DNA of 37,535 bases from Microvirga aerilata (GTDB lineage: Bacteria; Pseudomonadota; Alphaproteobacteria; Rhizobiales; Beijerinckiaceae). Location of the stretch: NCBI RefSeq assembly GCF_016743775.1, contig NZ_JAEQMY010000047.1:1-37535 (forward strand). The letters are read 5' to 3'. This document shows, piece after piece, positions 30,129 through 37,535 of this stretch. How positions within the stretch are numbered: the first letter of the stretch is position 1; each line of letters starts with the position of its first letter. The position numbers and the translations under genes are program-made. Below the pieces are notes generated by a model that was given only the letters and a program-made list of their open reading frames with translations, did not search any database and was not told where the DNA came from.

Positions 30129-31136
30129 TCAGTTCACAGGTTTGTGGGTGGCCCTCGGAACCTGTCGAACCGGCAAAATTGTCTGCAGCTTGCGGCTGTC
30201 ACGCCCACCTAGGAGGGCGATCAGCATCTCGGCCAGCTGCCAGCCTACATCGGGAGCGGCTATCTCCATGGTCGAGAGCGGTGGATCAGTGAACGCAGCA
30301 GCGGGGAGATTATCATGGCCGATCACGGCTATATCGCGTCCAGCAACGAGGCTCTTTTCCTTAAGGGCGCTCAGGGCGCCGATCGCCATGCTGTCCGTGG
30401 CGCATAGAAGGGCTGTAGGAGGAGCGCTCTGCTGCAGGAGCCGTCGGGCGGCCTCATAGCCGCCGGCTTCATTCGGCTGCGCGGTATATTCGAGGGGCTC
30501 CAGGCAACCTGCCTCTTCGAGCGCCGTCCTCCACCCCTTGCGGCGCAGATGAGCGAAGGTCAGCCCCTGGGGTGCCGCAAGATGTGCGATCCGCTGATGG
30601 CCCAAGGATAGGAGCAGGCGAGCAGCCTCATGGAAACCGGCTTCGCCGTCGCCGTCAATGAAGGCATGCTCCTCCGGGCAGGCCGTCCGGCCATGGGTGA
30701 TGAAGGGGATGTTGCGCTCCTTCAGAAAAGCCACCCGCTCATCCTCAAGCCGGGTGCGCACCACGATCACTGCATCGGCTCGGCGACCGTCAATGAGGCG
30801 ACGGTAAGTCTCCATCTCACTGCTGTGCCCTGTGGTCGGAAGCAGCATGAGGTCAAGGCCCTCCTCCGCGAGCCTCTGACTACAGGCCGCCAACATGTTC
30901 AGGAACAAGGGAGGACCAAACCGCCCCGGCTCCAGCGGCAGGGTCACGGCCACTGTCTCGGCCTTGCGCCGACGCAGACTGCGAGCGGCAGAGTTCGGTC
31001 GGTAATTGATGACCCGTGCGGCCGCTCGAACGCGCTCCCGGGTTGCGGGCGCCACATCGGAATAACCGTCGAGAGCCCGCGACACCGTTGTGATCGACAA
31101 GCCCAGCGCTTGCGCAAGGTGCTTCAGATTCGACAA
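30129..31136 (-). CDS. LacI-family transcriptional regulator of the sugar operon (335 aa)
   Basis: Start TTG at 31136 with a GGAGAGA site upstream. Residues 1-22 are the LacI helix-turn-helix (LKHLAQALGLSITTVSRALD), followed by the hinge (NYRPNSAARSLRRRKAETVA), which inserts in the minor groove, and a periplasmic-binding-protein-like effector domain (LLSLGHQRIAHLAAP; ALLCATDSMAIGALSALKEK; DIAVIGHDNLPAA). The N-terminal SIT/TVSRAL module defines specificity for a CG-centred palindrome; a perfect such palindrome is 34 bases upstream. The gene precedes the binding protein by 67 bases, so the regulator probably controls itself and the whole operon, with the imported sugar or a derivative as inducer. 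Confidence 0.92.
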   Translation of the reverse strand: MSNLKHLAQALGLSITTVSRALDGYSDVAPATRERVRAAARVINYRPNSAARSLRRRKAETVAVTLPLEPGRFGPPLFLNMLAACSQRLAEEGLDLMLLPTTGHSSEMETYRRLIDGRRADAVIVVRTRLEDERVAFLKERNIPFITHGRTACPEEHAFIDGDGEAGFHEAARLLLSLGHQRIAHLAAPQGLTFAHLRRKGWRTALEEAGCLEPLEYTAQPNEAGGYEAARRLLQQSAPPTALLCATDSMAIGALSALKEKSLVAGRDIAVIGHDNLPAAAFTDPPLSTMEIAAPDVGWQLAEMLIALLGGRDSRKLQTILPVRQVPRATHKPVN

Positions 31137-31169
31137 AAGGGCGATCTCTCCTCTGTTCTAAACAGTCTC

Positions 31170-31183
31170 CCAAAACGTTTTGG
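31170..31183. promoter_or_regulatory. LacI-type operator ahead of the regulator gene
   Basis: CCAAAACGTTTTGG, a perfect 14-bp palindrome with a central CG, the usual design of LacI/GalR-family operators. It lies 34 bases upstream of the regulator's start, in the expected promoter region, and suggests autoregulation. Confidence 0.8.
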
Positions 31184-31336
31184 AAAGTCAAGCTACCGCA
31201 CCAGGAGCCATCGTGTCGGACGTCAGCCCCGCAGAGGACCCGGAACCCACGTCCTGACGGCAGGTTCTACAAAGCCACGATTGCAGTGTCAGGAGCTTCG
31301 TGCCGTTGCGCAGGGGCCTATTGCGCCGACAGCAAC

Positions 31337-31721
31337 GTGTGGAGAACGATCGTCCAGTGGGATAACGACAAGCACGAGATCCTAGCTGACAGCATCGTCC
31401 ATGCGCTGGGGATTGTTAACGGACTGGTGGCCGTGATCGTCCTGTTGGCCCTCGCCGCGCCGACGGCTGGCGCTTGGGAGCTGACGTCGATGGCGATCTA
31501 CGGTGCCAGCCTGATGGCCGTGCTGGTCATCTCTGCCCTCTACAACCTGTGGCCGGTCTCCCCGATCAAATGGATCCTGCGGCGGTTCGACCGTTCGGCC
31601 ATCTACCTCCGGATCGCAGAAACCTACACGCCGTTCATCATACAGATGAAGAACGAGATCACGGCCATCGTCCTGCTGGTCGGCGTCTGGGCGGGCTCCC
31701 TGGCGGGAATGGTCCTGAAGA
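31337..31721 (+). pseudogene. Hemolysin-III/YqfA-family membrane protein, truncated by an IS6-family element
   Basis: From about 31337 (GTG; start uncertain) the frame encodes VQWDNDKHEILADSIVHALG, GIVNGLVAVIVLLALAAPTA, then two further membrane helices, and LRRFDRSAIYLRIAETYTPF with the following helix up to GMVLK. 'ELADxxVHALG' and 'FDRSAIYLxIAxTYTPF' with their His, Asp and Ser are the conserved core of the HlyIII/PAQR family. Members have seven membrane helices and about 210-220 residues; here about 125 residues remain and the sequence then crosses into the IS at GGCACC (31722). No ribosome-binding site is clear. Confidence 0.75.
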
Positions 31722-32318
31722 GGCACCGTCAAGTTGTTGAAGAAGGACATACCGACCGCGGCTCGCATCCAGACTTAGGCGACGCTCGGGATACCAGTCA
31801 CCTCAGCCCAGACCTGGAAGGCCCGAGCACGAGCACGGCGATGATCAGAGGCGTTGGTGTTGGCAGGACGGTGGAAGAGATTGGCAATCTGATCGTGAGC
31901 TGAGAGGGAGCGCTGGGCCTGTCCGGCTGATTTGAAGCGCTTCATGATGCGCTCCCGTCGGCGGGTCGGTTGATGACTGTTTTCTGCTCGGTTGTTCAAC
32001 CTCCGATGCTGCCGGTGCTCGACCCCGGGGATGATCTCTCGTTTGGCAGCGCCATAGCTGGCAAGTTTATCGGTGATCATCACGCGCGGAGCCCTGCCCT
32101 GCTTCTTCAGCAATTTCCGCAGCAAGCGTTTGGCTGCTTTGGCATTGCACCGGCTCTGAATCAGAATGTCGAGCACGACCCCATGCTGGTCGACGGCGCG
32201 CCAGAGCCAGTGCTTCCAGCCTGCAATGTTGATCACGACCTCATCGAGATGCCATTTGTCTCCGGCTGCTGGAAGACGGCGGCGGATCTGGTTCGCGAAT
32301 TCAGTTCCGTTGAACCTA
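31722..32318 (-). mobile_element. IS6-family insertion sequence, right end and transposase N-terminus missing
   Basis: The left end begins with GGCACCGTCAAG at 31722, inside the HlyIII gene. The minus-strand transposase (stop at 31775) reads FANQIRRRLPAAGDKWHLDE, WLWRAVDQHGVVLDILIQSR, RAPRVMITDKLASYGAAKRE, and NNRAENSHQPTRRRERIMKR, with the DDE residues in WHLDE, ITDK and NRAE. It ends AFQVWAEVTGIPSVA, as in IS6 elements of Rhizobiales. The zinc-ribbon/helix-turn-helix N-terminus is absent beyond about 32318, and no matching inverted repeat was found on that side. The element cannot move by itself. Confidence 0.8.
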
Positions 32319-32828
32319 GCCTTGGCTGGACGGCTCGCAAGGACCAAGGCCGTAGATCGTTCCCAGGGACGTCGCGATAGGAACGACCCTATGATGGCAA
32401 TCCGGATCAGCTTTCCACCGTCTGATGGCATTGTCCGTGACAAAGACGTCGATCCCGAGCCTCGTGACGAACTGGAGGCCTTTTGTTTGCGTGCGGTTTA
32501 CGTCATCCCAGGAAATCTGCATCCAATGCGCCCGGTGAACTCGTCACCAGTCGATCTGCCATCTCATCAGCAGTATAGCTGGCGGGCAAGGATGGTGCAG
32601 GCATCATGGCCTCTTATCCCACGAAAAACTCCCCCGCCAGGCGCAGCTGACGAGGGAGGTCTCAGTCCAGGAGTGTGCTTGCCGTCGGAGGCGAATTGAT
32701 CCCGAGGGAAGAAAAGAACCAATCCACGACCGTAGAATGCGCCCTCCGCAGGATCGCAGCCTTCATCTAGGTTAAACGGGACTGGAGATCTTAGCCGGCC
32801 GGCTCTTCCATACATGGGCTTCTGCGAA
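32319..32828. other. Intergenic region with no confident gene
   Basis: Two minus-strand frames (about 32316-32522 and 32567-32815) are open but lack ribosome-binding sites and recognisable features. The first contains KGLQFVTRLGIDVFVTDNAI and may be a remnant of a gene cut by the IS. Confidence 0.35.
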
Positions 32829-33080
32829 TTAGGCCCAATATCGACGGCGCTTCACCGGCGAGCTCGGAACCGTCAGCGCTCCTTTCGGAAAGTAGCGGAA
32901 TGGATCGTTGCGCCCGCCTCGGCCAGTTCGATCGATCCGGCGACTCTTGATCAGGTTTCGACAGGCTACTGAGACCTGTGCTGTGTAGCCCGCCTCTCCG
33001 AACAGGGCAGCCGCTATCTCGGCCTCTGTCAAACCCGGACTGCGAGTAACAAGCGCCTCAATGTCGTCAGCAACTGCCAT
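32829..33080 (-). CDS. Small helix-turn-helix-like hypothetical protein (83 aa)
   Basis: The product begins MAVADDIEALVTRSPGLTEA and continues EIAAALFGEAGYTAQVSVAC, RNLIKSRRIDRTGRGGRNDP. The pattern 'LTEAEIAxxLFG...V...CRxLIxxRRIxRxG' is that of a small winged helix: two helices, a recognition helix (QVSVACRNLIKS) and a wing with Gly and Arg. The C-terminus is basic (PVKRRRYWA). It could bind DNA, or RNA, and is of a type common in Hyphomicrobiales. There is a weak ribosome-binding site (GGGCCGAG). It forms a same-strand pair with the next small gene, 17 bases apart. Confidence 0.6.
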   Translation of the reverse strand: MAVADDIEALVTRSPGLTEAEIAAALFGEAGYTAQVSVACRNLIKSRRIDRTGRGGRNDPFRYFPKGALTVPSSPVKRRRYWA

Positions 33081-33097
33081 CTCGGCCCGTTCACCAA

Positions 33098-33304
33098 CTA
33101 CTTCACTGGGGATTGAGCCTTGATCGAACCTTTCGATGTGTCGAGTTCAGGATGGTTGCGAACCAGCTTTTCCCGATCCGCAGCCAGGTTGTCCCAGGTT
33201 CTGGCCATTTCCAGAAGCTGATTGCGATGCTCGCTGTCAGGCACCTGCTTGGCCAGCGCCCGGCACTCTTCGGCATGTTTCCGATACTCTGCTGCGGTTT
33301 TCAT
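33098..33304 (-). CDS. Small conserved hypothetical protein of the TAAEYR type (68 aa)
   Basis: Begins MKTAAEYRKHAEECRALAKQ (ATG at 33304; a GTG at 33313 is an alternative start) and continues QLLEMARTWDNLAADREKLV. This 'AAEYR.HAEECR.LA......QLLEMARTW..LA..RE' protein is one of the most frequent small hypothetical proteins in Rhizobiales, usually 60-75 residues and entirely alpha-helical, perhaps forming an antiparallel helical hairpin. Function unknown. The C-terminal tail (LDTSKGSIKAQSPVK) is polar. Confidence 0.75.
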   Translation of the reverse strand: MKTAAEYRKHAEECRALAKQVPDSEHRNQLLEMARTWDNLAADREKLVRNHPELDTSKGSIKAQSPVK

Positions 33305-33510
33305 GGTTTCCACGACGTCTCAGGAAGCGGGGAAAGTTATGGGGCATGATGGCAGCACGGCAACAGCGTTCGTGCCCGGACAAGGATGGAGCACATCTGC
33401 TCCGCGAAACAGATGCGATGGGGTCCGGTCAGCGTACGTCCCGTGCTGAACTGAACGTAGTTTGCCTGATTTCCCTTATCGTCGAGGTACCCTTTAACCT
33501 GGTGACCGAC

Positions 33511-34002
33511 ATGGCCGACTGGATGCTGAGCCTGCAACTCCTCGCGCTCCTCGGGGTAGCCAATGGGACACCGATCTTTGCCAAAAAGCTGCTCCAGGAT
33601 TGCCTCAGCACCCCGCTAGATGGGGGGCTTACCCTGCCCGATGGCGAACCGCTCTTCGGAGCCTCGAAAACCATCCGTGGTGTCGTTCTGTCCGTCGTCG
33701 CCACGGCTGGATCAGCCGTCCTGCTTCACCTGGACTGGGGCACAGGGGCTATAATCGCAGGCACGTCCATGCTGGGGGATCTCTTCTCCAGCTTTGTCAA
33801 ACGGCGCCTTCACCTGCCCCTGCATGCCCAGGCCTTTGGGCTCGATCAAATCCCCGAGGCCCTGCTGCCTCTTCTGATTGTCAAGGAGCAGTTCAACCTG
33901 ACGAGCAACGACATCGCTGTTCTCGTCATCGCGTTCATCGTGTTGGAACTTGTCCTGTCCCGGATTCTGTTCCGGTTGAAGATCCGCGACCGTCCCTTCT
34001 GA
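33511..34002 (+). CDS. CDP-archaeol synthase-like (CarS/DUF46) membrane protein (163 aa)
   Basis: From the ATG at 33511 the protein starts MADWMLSLQLLALLGVANGT and has PIFAKKLLQ, then GEPLFGASKTIRGVVLSVVA, GTSMLGDLFSSFVKRRL and a C-terminal pair of helices. 'DG.PLFG.SKTIRG' and 'GDL..SF.KRRL' are the core motifs of the CarS/DUF46 family, whose archaeal members transfer CMP to unsaturated archaeol precursors; they also resemble CdsA. The length and five membrane helices fit. In bacteria the substrate is unknown, probably a prenyl or acyl lipid. Start codon use is uncertain, as the frame is open upstream. It converges on the phosphoesterase gene with a nine-base gap. Confidence 0.75.
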   Translation: MADWMLSLQLLALLGVANGTPIFAKKLLQDCLSTPLDGGLTLPDGEPLFGASKTIRGVVLSVVATAGSAVLLHLDWGTGAIIAGTSMLGDLFSSFVKRRLHLPLHAQAFGLDQIPEALLPLLIVKEQFNLTSNDIAVLVIAFIVLELVLSRILFRLKIRDRPF

Positions 34003-34011
34003 TGTGCCACC

Positions 34012-35013
34012 TCAGATCGAGGCAGAACCGCGCCGAAGCCGATGCAGGGTCACCTCGGGTGGGCAGTTCAAGCGCGCATCGACGATGCAGGTGCCAGCCC
34101 CAGTCGAGGTATAGCCGATCATCCTGCCGTAGCGCCATGAGCCTTTTACGAAGCGGCGGGGGCTGGTTGCCTCGGTGCGGATCGGAATGCCGCCCGGAAG
34201 GCAGATCTGGCCGCCATGCGTATGTCCGCAGAGCATCAGGTCGAACGTTGCGTCAGCCGCTTGGCGATACGTCTCAGGAGTGTGTGAGAGCAGGATCGAC
34301 ACGGCTCCTGCTGGGATATCACGTGCAGCTTGGTCAATGTGGGCCATGCTGTAGAAGTTTGCATCATCGACCCCGGCCAGGTAGATGGCCTCGTTACCGA
34401 GTGCAAGGCTCGTCGCCTCGTTCAGCAGGAGCTGGTATCCTATACGCTCCATGGCGGGGACCATGCGGATCGTATCGTGGTTCCCCAAGATTGCATAAGC
34501 AGGGCCTTTGATGAGTGCCCGCAGACGCTCTAGGCCCTCGAGCGCCTCCCTATAGGGACCATAGGTGAGCGCACGGTAATCGCCCGTCAGAACACATAGG
34601 TCGTAGCGCAGCGGCTCAATGCGCTGGAGGAGTGCGTCCAAGAATTGGTCATTCATGCCGAAGTGCAGATCAGCAAGGTGCAGGAGCACGAACCCGTCAA
34701 AGGCGTCCGGAAGATCAGGCAGTCGCACCTCGTGATGGCGGACCTCGATGGCAAGAGCATTGCGCCGAGCTCTCGCATGCAGACCAAGCAGCCGGAGACC
34801 ACCTCGGATCAGGGCTGGGTTCGAGAGCCAGTGCTCACGATTAAAGAGCTGGGTGCGCTCGCGCAGTGACTGAGCCTCATACTCCGCTTCTCGCCTGAGA
34901 CGTTGTACGACGTAGGTGTGGCCGAAGCGCGGTTCGAGACTGGCAAGAGCTATCTTCTCGTCGGGTGTGAGACCAAGCTCACTCTCCAGGTGAGGAATGA
35001 GGGACACTATCAT
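34012..35013 (-). CDS. Metallophosphoesterase of the YkuE/LpxG-like group (333 aa)
   Basis: The calcineurin-like metal site is complete: LLHLADLHFGM (Asp and His), VLTGDYRALTYG (Asp), AILGNHDTIR (Asn-His-Asp), LLSHTPETY (His) and LMLCGHTHGGQICL (His-x-His). The N-terminal 110 residues are a helical, charged extension (LTPDEKIALASLEPRFGHTY; REAEYEAQSLRERTQLFN). The GHTHGGQ motif and order place it near YkuE and LpxG, phosphodiesterases that act on nucleotide-linked or lipid substrates at the membrane, but no transmembrane helix is clear here. It is read in convergence with the CarS-like gene and shares the strand with the transglycosylase and PBP genes upstream (33 bases from the transglycosylase stop). 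Confidence 0.85.
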   Translation of the reverse strand: MIVSLIPHLESELGLTPDEKIALASLEPRFGHTYVVQRLRREAEYEAQSLRERTQLFNREHWLSNPALIRGGLRLLGLHARARRNALAIEVRHHEVRLPDLPDAFDGFVLLHLADLHFGMNDQFLDALLQRIEPLRYDLCVLTGDYRALTYGPYREALEGLERLRALIKGPAYAILGNHDTIRMVPAMERIGYQLLLNEATSLALGNEAIYLAGVDDANFYSMAHIDQAARDIPAGAVSILLSHTPETYRQAADATFDLMLCGHTHGGQICLPGGIPIRTEATSPRRFVKGSWRYGRMIGYTSTGAGTCIVDARLNCPPEVTLHRLRRGSASI

Positions 35014-35045
35014 GCGACGACCGGGAGCGTCATGAGGAAAGCGGC

Positions 35046-36320
35046 CTATCGGATCATTGGGATTAAGGCCGGATCAGGAAAGCACGTCTCGGCACGCTGG
35101 TTTCTCATCTGCCACTGGCCGATGGCCGTGCGGGTTGCAAAGCCGATCAGGCCGTCGACCTTGCCAACATCGTGGCCTTGGAACTGCAGGCGCTCCTGCA
35201 TGGCCCAGATATCCCTGCGCTGCATAGGATCAGTCGGCGCCCACGTCGCTCGAAAGCTGGAGCCGCCGCGCAGCCGATCGGCCAAGTGGCCGACGAACAG
35301 CGCATAGAGGTCGGACTCGTTGTACTGCTTGAGCACGTAGAAGTTCTCGGACACCAGAAAGGCCGGTCCCAGTCGCCCCGCCGGCATCAGCAGGAACGCG
35401 ATTGCATCGCTGTTCTTGTCTGGAAGAGATGTCTGGTCGGCGTGAGCCAGGCCGAGCTGTGCCCATTCCCGCACCGGTTTACCCTGCCGCGGCCCTTCTA
35501 GGCTGCAGGGGACACCCGCCGGCACCTGCACCTCCACACCCCAACTCCTCCCTGGCGTCCAACCATGCTCATGCAGATAATTCGCAATAGACGCGAGGCT
35601 GTCTGGCACCGAGCGCCAGATGTCGCGCTGTCCGTCCCCGTCCGCGTCAACGGCATAGCGCAGGTACTTCGAGGGCAGCAGCTGCGGCTGTCCCATGGCC
35701 CCCGCCCAAGAGGACAGTAAAGTCTCCTCCGGCCACTGATCCTGCTCCAGGATCCGCAGCACCGCCAAGAGCTCCGGATAGTAGAGCGTGCGCCGCCGGC
35801 CCATGAAGGCTTGCGTGGCCAGAACCCTCACGGCCTGGTGCTTAGGCCTGACTCGGCCGAAATGCGACTCATGGCCCCAGATCGCTACGATGATCTCCCG
35901 CGGCACACCATAGCGCTGCTCGATCATTGTCAGAGCGTTCGCCCACTGCTTCAGGAGGTTTCCGCCGGCTGCCGCGAGCGAGGTGAGCTGGCTTTCCGAG
36001 AAGTAGAGGCCGGGGTTCTGGAATTCGGCCTGCCGCTGATCGTCCCTTGGGGTTGTTTGGCCGGGGGGCTGCAGTTCCGGCAGGCTCCAATCCAGCGTGA
36101 GGGATCCGAGAGCCCGATCGAACGTCTCGCGGGAAATTCTCTCCTTGAACGCCTCAGGCCAGACTGTGCCGGCCAGCCATTCGCGGAACTGATTCTCAAC
36201 CTGTTGTCGCGTCTCTGATCCCTGCGCCGGCGAGCGCTCTGCCGCCACAAGGTCGCAGGAGCTTCCGACAAGCAGAACGGCGAACATGCAACAGACATAA
36301 CGGATAAGCATCATGAGCAT
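35046..36320 (-). CDS. MltB-like lytic murein transglycosylase with C-terminal peptidoglycan-binding domain (424 aa)
   Basis: The ATG at 36320 (or 36314) starts MLMMLIRYVCCMFAVLLVGS, a signal peptide with cleavage near LVAAE; the longer frame to 36548 is rejected since it lies in the PBP gene region. The catalytic domain has AIWGHESHFGRVRPKH with the catalytic Glu, LLSSWAGAMGQPQLLPSKYL (family-3 transglycosylase segment), and YAVDADGDGQRDIWRSVPDS. The C-terminus carries a PG_binding_1 domain (MQERLQFQGHDVGKVDGLIG; TRTAIGQWQMRN). The enzyme cleaves glycan strands in the periplasm. It lies 52 bases behind the class A PBP gene in the same direction, so synthesis and cleavage of murein are probably coordinated. 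Confidence 0.9.
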   Translation of the reverse strand: MLMMLIRYVCCMFAVLLVGSSCDLVAAERSPAQGSETRQQVENQFREWLAGTVWPEAFKERISRETFDRALGSLTLDWSLPELQPPGQTTPRDDQRQAEFQNPGLYFSESQLTSLAAAGGNLLKQWANALTMIEQRYGVPREIIVAIWGHESHFGRVRPKHQAVRVLATQAFMGRRRTLYYPELLAVLRILEQDQWPEETLLSSWAGAMGQPQLLPSKYLRYAVDADGDGQRDIWRSVPDSLASIANYLHEHGWTPGRSWGVEVQVPAGVPCSLEGPRQGKPVREWAQLGLAHADQTSLPDKNSDAIAFLLMPAGRLGPAFLVSENFYVLKQYNESDLYALFVGHLADRLRGGSSFRATWAPTDPMQRRDIWAMQERLQFQGHDVGKVDGLIGFATRTAIGQWQMRNQRAETCFPDPALIPMIR

Positions 36321-36372
36321 CCTAGATTGAGCCGATCCTGGTGAGAATAGATCCAACTTAGGTTCGCATGGC

Positions 36373-37535
36373 TCACGTCCTTTTCTCCTTGGAGGGTCTT
36401 TCCTGAGCTGATGAAGTGTCAGGCAGGGGTATGGCCCGCGGAAGGGACGAGAACCAATCAACGGTTTTGCTCGGATCAAGACCTCTCTTGGTGCGGGCAT
36501 TTGCGAGCCGCTGCTCTTCGAGCCTCTGCTGGCGCTCGGCCCATTCATTCACGGCGGTGGCCACACGCCCGAAGTAGGTCGCCGGAGCACCCGCGCCTGC
36601 TACCGCTTGTCCTGGCTCGCCGCGGCGCCGGCCCATCCAGACCCCGAATACCCGCTGCTCACTCCAGCCAATGAACCAAGCGTCGGCATTACCCGTCGAG
36701 GTCCCTGTCTTTCCGTAAGCTGCCCAGTGCTTCAATCGAGCCGTGCGTCCGGTCCCATTCTGGACCACCTCACGCAGCAGCGCTTGAGTCGGCTCAATGC
36801 ATTTTTCAGGGATGACCCTCGTTCGCATGGGGGTGAGAAAGTCAGCCCGCACTTGGCCGCGGCCATCAACCACCGCCAGCACGCCCGATGGCTCAATCTG
36901 ATAGCCGCCATTGGCCACGGCTGTGTAGGCGGCCGTCATGGTCATGACGTTGCTTGAGTAGGAGCCGAGGACAAAGCTTGAGTCGGCTGCAGGCCCAGGA
37001 TCGATGCCTATGCGGCGGCTGACCGTAGCGACAGTGTCAGCCCCGAGTTCCTGTGTCAGCCGCACGGCAGCCGCGTTGCGCGACGAGGCAAAAGCCTCCT
37101 TCAGCGTTGTTTGACCGCGGTAGCCCTGCTCGCCGTTCGCCGGCCAGCTCCCTCTGACCGGCTGGTCCAAGACCCGGCTCTCCGGAGACTTGCCGGCCTC
37201 ACAGGCGGCGATCAGCAACGGTAGCTTGGCCGTTGAGCCAGCCTGCACGCGTGCTTTGACGGCATTGTTGAACTGCCGCTGAGACCAGTTCACGGAGCCG
37301 ACCATCGCCTGCACCCGTCCATTGAGAGCCATCATCACCGCGCCGGCATCATACTGGGGCGGAACAGCCCCATCCTTGATCAGCCTGCTGAGTTGCTGTT
37401 CCGCGATATGCTGGACGTGCGGGTTCAGGGTGACGAAGAAGCGAACCGTCTCTCCCGGCTGCACGTACTTGTCTCCCCAGGTTTCCACCACCCACTCGGT
37501 AAAGGCCTGCGCCTGGATCTTGAACTCTGGCAGCA
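36373..37535 (-). CDS. Class A penicillin-binding protein, transpeptidase part (5' end beyond window)
   Basis: The frame is open to the right edge (LPEFKIQAQAFTEWVVE precedes the GTG at 37491), so only the C-terminal 387 residues or so are visible. Transpeptidase motifs: SxxK in AGSTAKLPLL, SxN in SSRNAAAVRL, and KTG in AYGKTGTSTGNADAWF. The segments VKARVQAGSTAK, FVLGSYSSNVMTMTAAYTAV and ADAWFIGWSEQRVFGVWMG are typical of PBP1A/1C/2D-type bifunctional enzymes, whose glycosyltransferase domain would lie upstream of the window. The tail (RGLDPSKTVDWFSSLPRAIP) is a charged linker. It crosslinks peptidoglycan and is the first known gene of the cell-wall pair. Confidence 0.9.
   Translation of the reverse strand, partial: LPEFKIQAQAFTEWVVETWGDKYVQPGETVRFFVTLNPHVQHIAEQQLSRLIKDGAVPPQYDAGAVMMALNGRVQAMVGSVNWSQRQFNNAVKARVQAGSTAKLPLLIAACEAGKSPESRVLDQPVRGSWPANGEQGYRGQTTLKEAFASSRNAAAVRLTQELGADTVATVSRRIGIDPGPAADSSFVLGSYSSNVMTMTAAYTAVANGGYQIEPSGVLAVVDGRGQVRADFLTPMRTRVIPEKCIEPTQALLREVVQNGTGRTARLKHWAAYGKTGTSTGNADAWFIGWSEQRVFGVWMGRRRGEPGQAVAGAGAPATYFGRVATAVNEWAERQQRLEEQRLANARTKRGLDPSKTVDWFSSLPRAIPLPDTSSAQERPSKEKRT

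Noticed and set aside
1..37535. CRISPR arrays, rRNA or tRNA genes, replication origins
   Set aside because: No regularly spaced repeats, no rRNA-like or complete tRNA-like segments, and no origin-type iteron clusters were seen.

Overview
The window looks like chromosomal DNA of a GC-rich alphaproteobacterium of the order Hyphomicrobiales, most like Methylobacteriaceae (Microvirga or Methylobacterium type). The basis is recall of protein families (GcrA-like zinc module, DUF6894-, DUF892- and DUF4142-type small stress proteins, the small 'TAAEYR' protein, IS6/IS3/IS256 remnants) plus promoter motifs resembling the alphaproteobacterial general-stress sigma factor EcfG. No database search was possible.

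Positions 1-16.4 kb are an accessory region: many small, mostly secreted or stress-type genes separated by long intergenic stretches and decaying genes. It holds an HD-type phosphohydrolase end, small hypothetical proteins, a lipoprotein, a frameshifted CorA transporter, a pair of overlapping micro-genes, an adenylate cyclase fused to a MarR-like domain, an M28 peptidase, an alpha/beta hydrolase, a PRC-barrel protein, an Ivy-type lysozyme inhibitor, a YciA-type thioesterase, and DUF892 and DUF4142 proteins. Two exact and several near matches to the EcfG promoter (GGAAC-N16/17-CGTT) lie at sensible distances from these genes. Two related stress-promoter/hairpin/terminator units at about 2.6 and 13.1 kb look like paralogous small RNA genes and are the most interesting signal here.

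Positions 16.4-21.6 kb are a mosaic of insertion-sequence remnants around a catabolic cassette: a TRAP-type solute-binding protein, a short-chain dehydrogenase and a GlcD/D-lactate-dehydrogenase-type FAD oxidase. Together they suggest uptake and oxidation of a 2-hydroxy or 2-oxo acid. Positions 21.9-23.7 kb hold a subtilisin-like protease with an unusual middle domain, followed by a tiny gene that appears to be a free-standing copy of the protease's own prodomain.

Positions 24.0-31.2 kb, all on the minus strand, hold a GNAT acetyltransferase and a complete sugar-type ABC import operon: LacI regulator, solute-binding protein, two permeases, ATPase and a GH63-like glycoside hydrolase. A perfect 14-bp LacI-type operator lies ahead of the regulator and a terminator/attenuator follows the binding-protein gene. 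Glucosylglycerate or mannosylglycerate is a reasonable guess for the substrate.

Positions 31.3-37.5 kb hold a hemolysin-III-type membrane protein cut by an IS6-family element, two small hypothetical genes, a CarS/DUF46-like membrane protein, a YkuE-like metallophosphoesterase, and a cell-wall pair: an MltB-like lytic transglycosylase and the transpeptidase part of a class A penicillin-binding protein that runs off the window end. Several genes carry one short indel or an in-frame stop, so either decay is active or the assembly has local errors.
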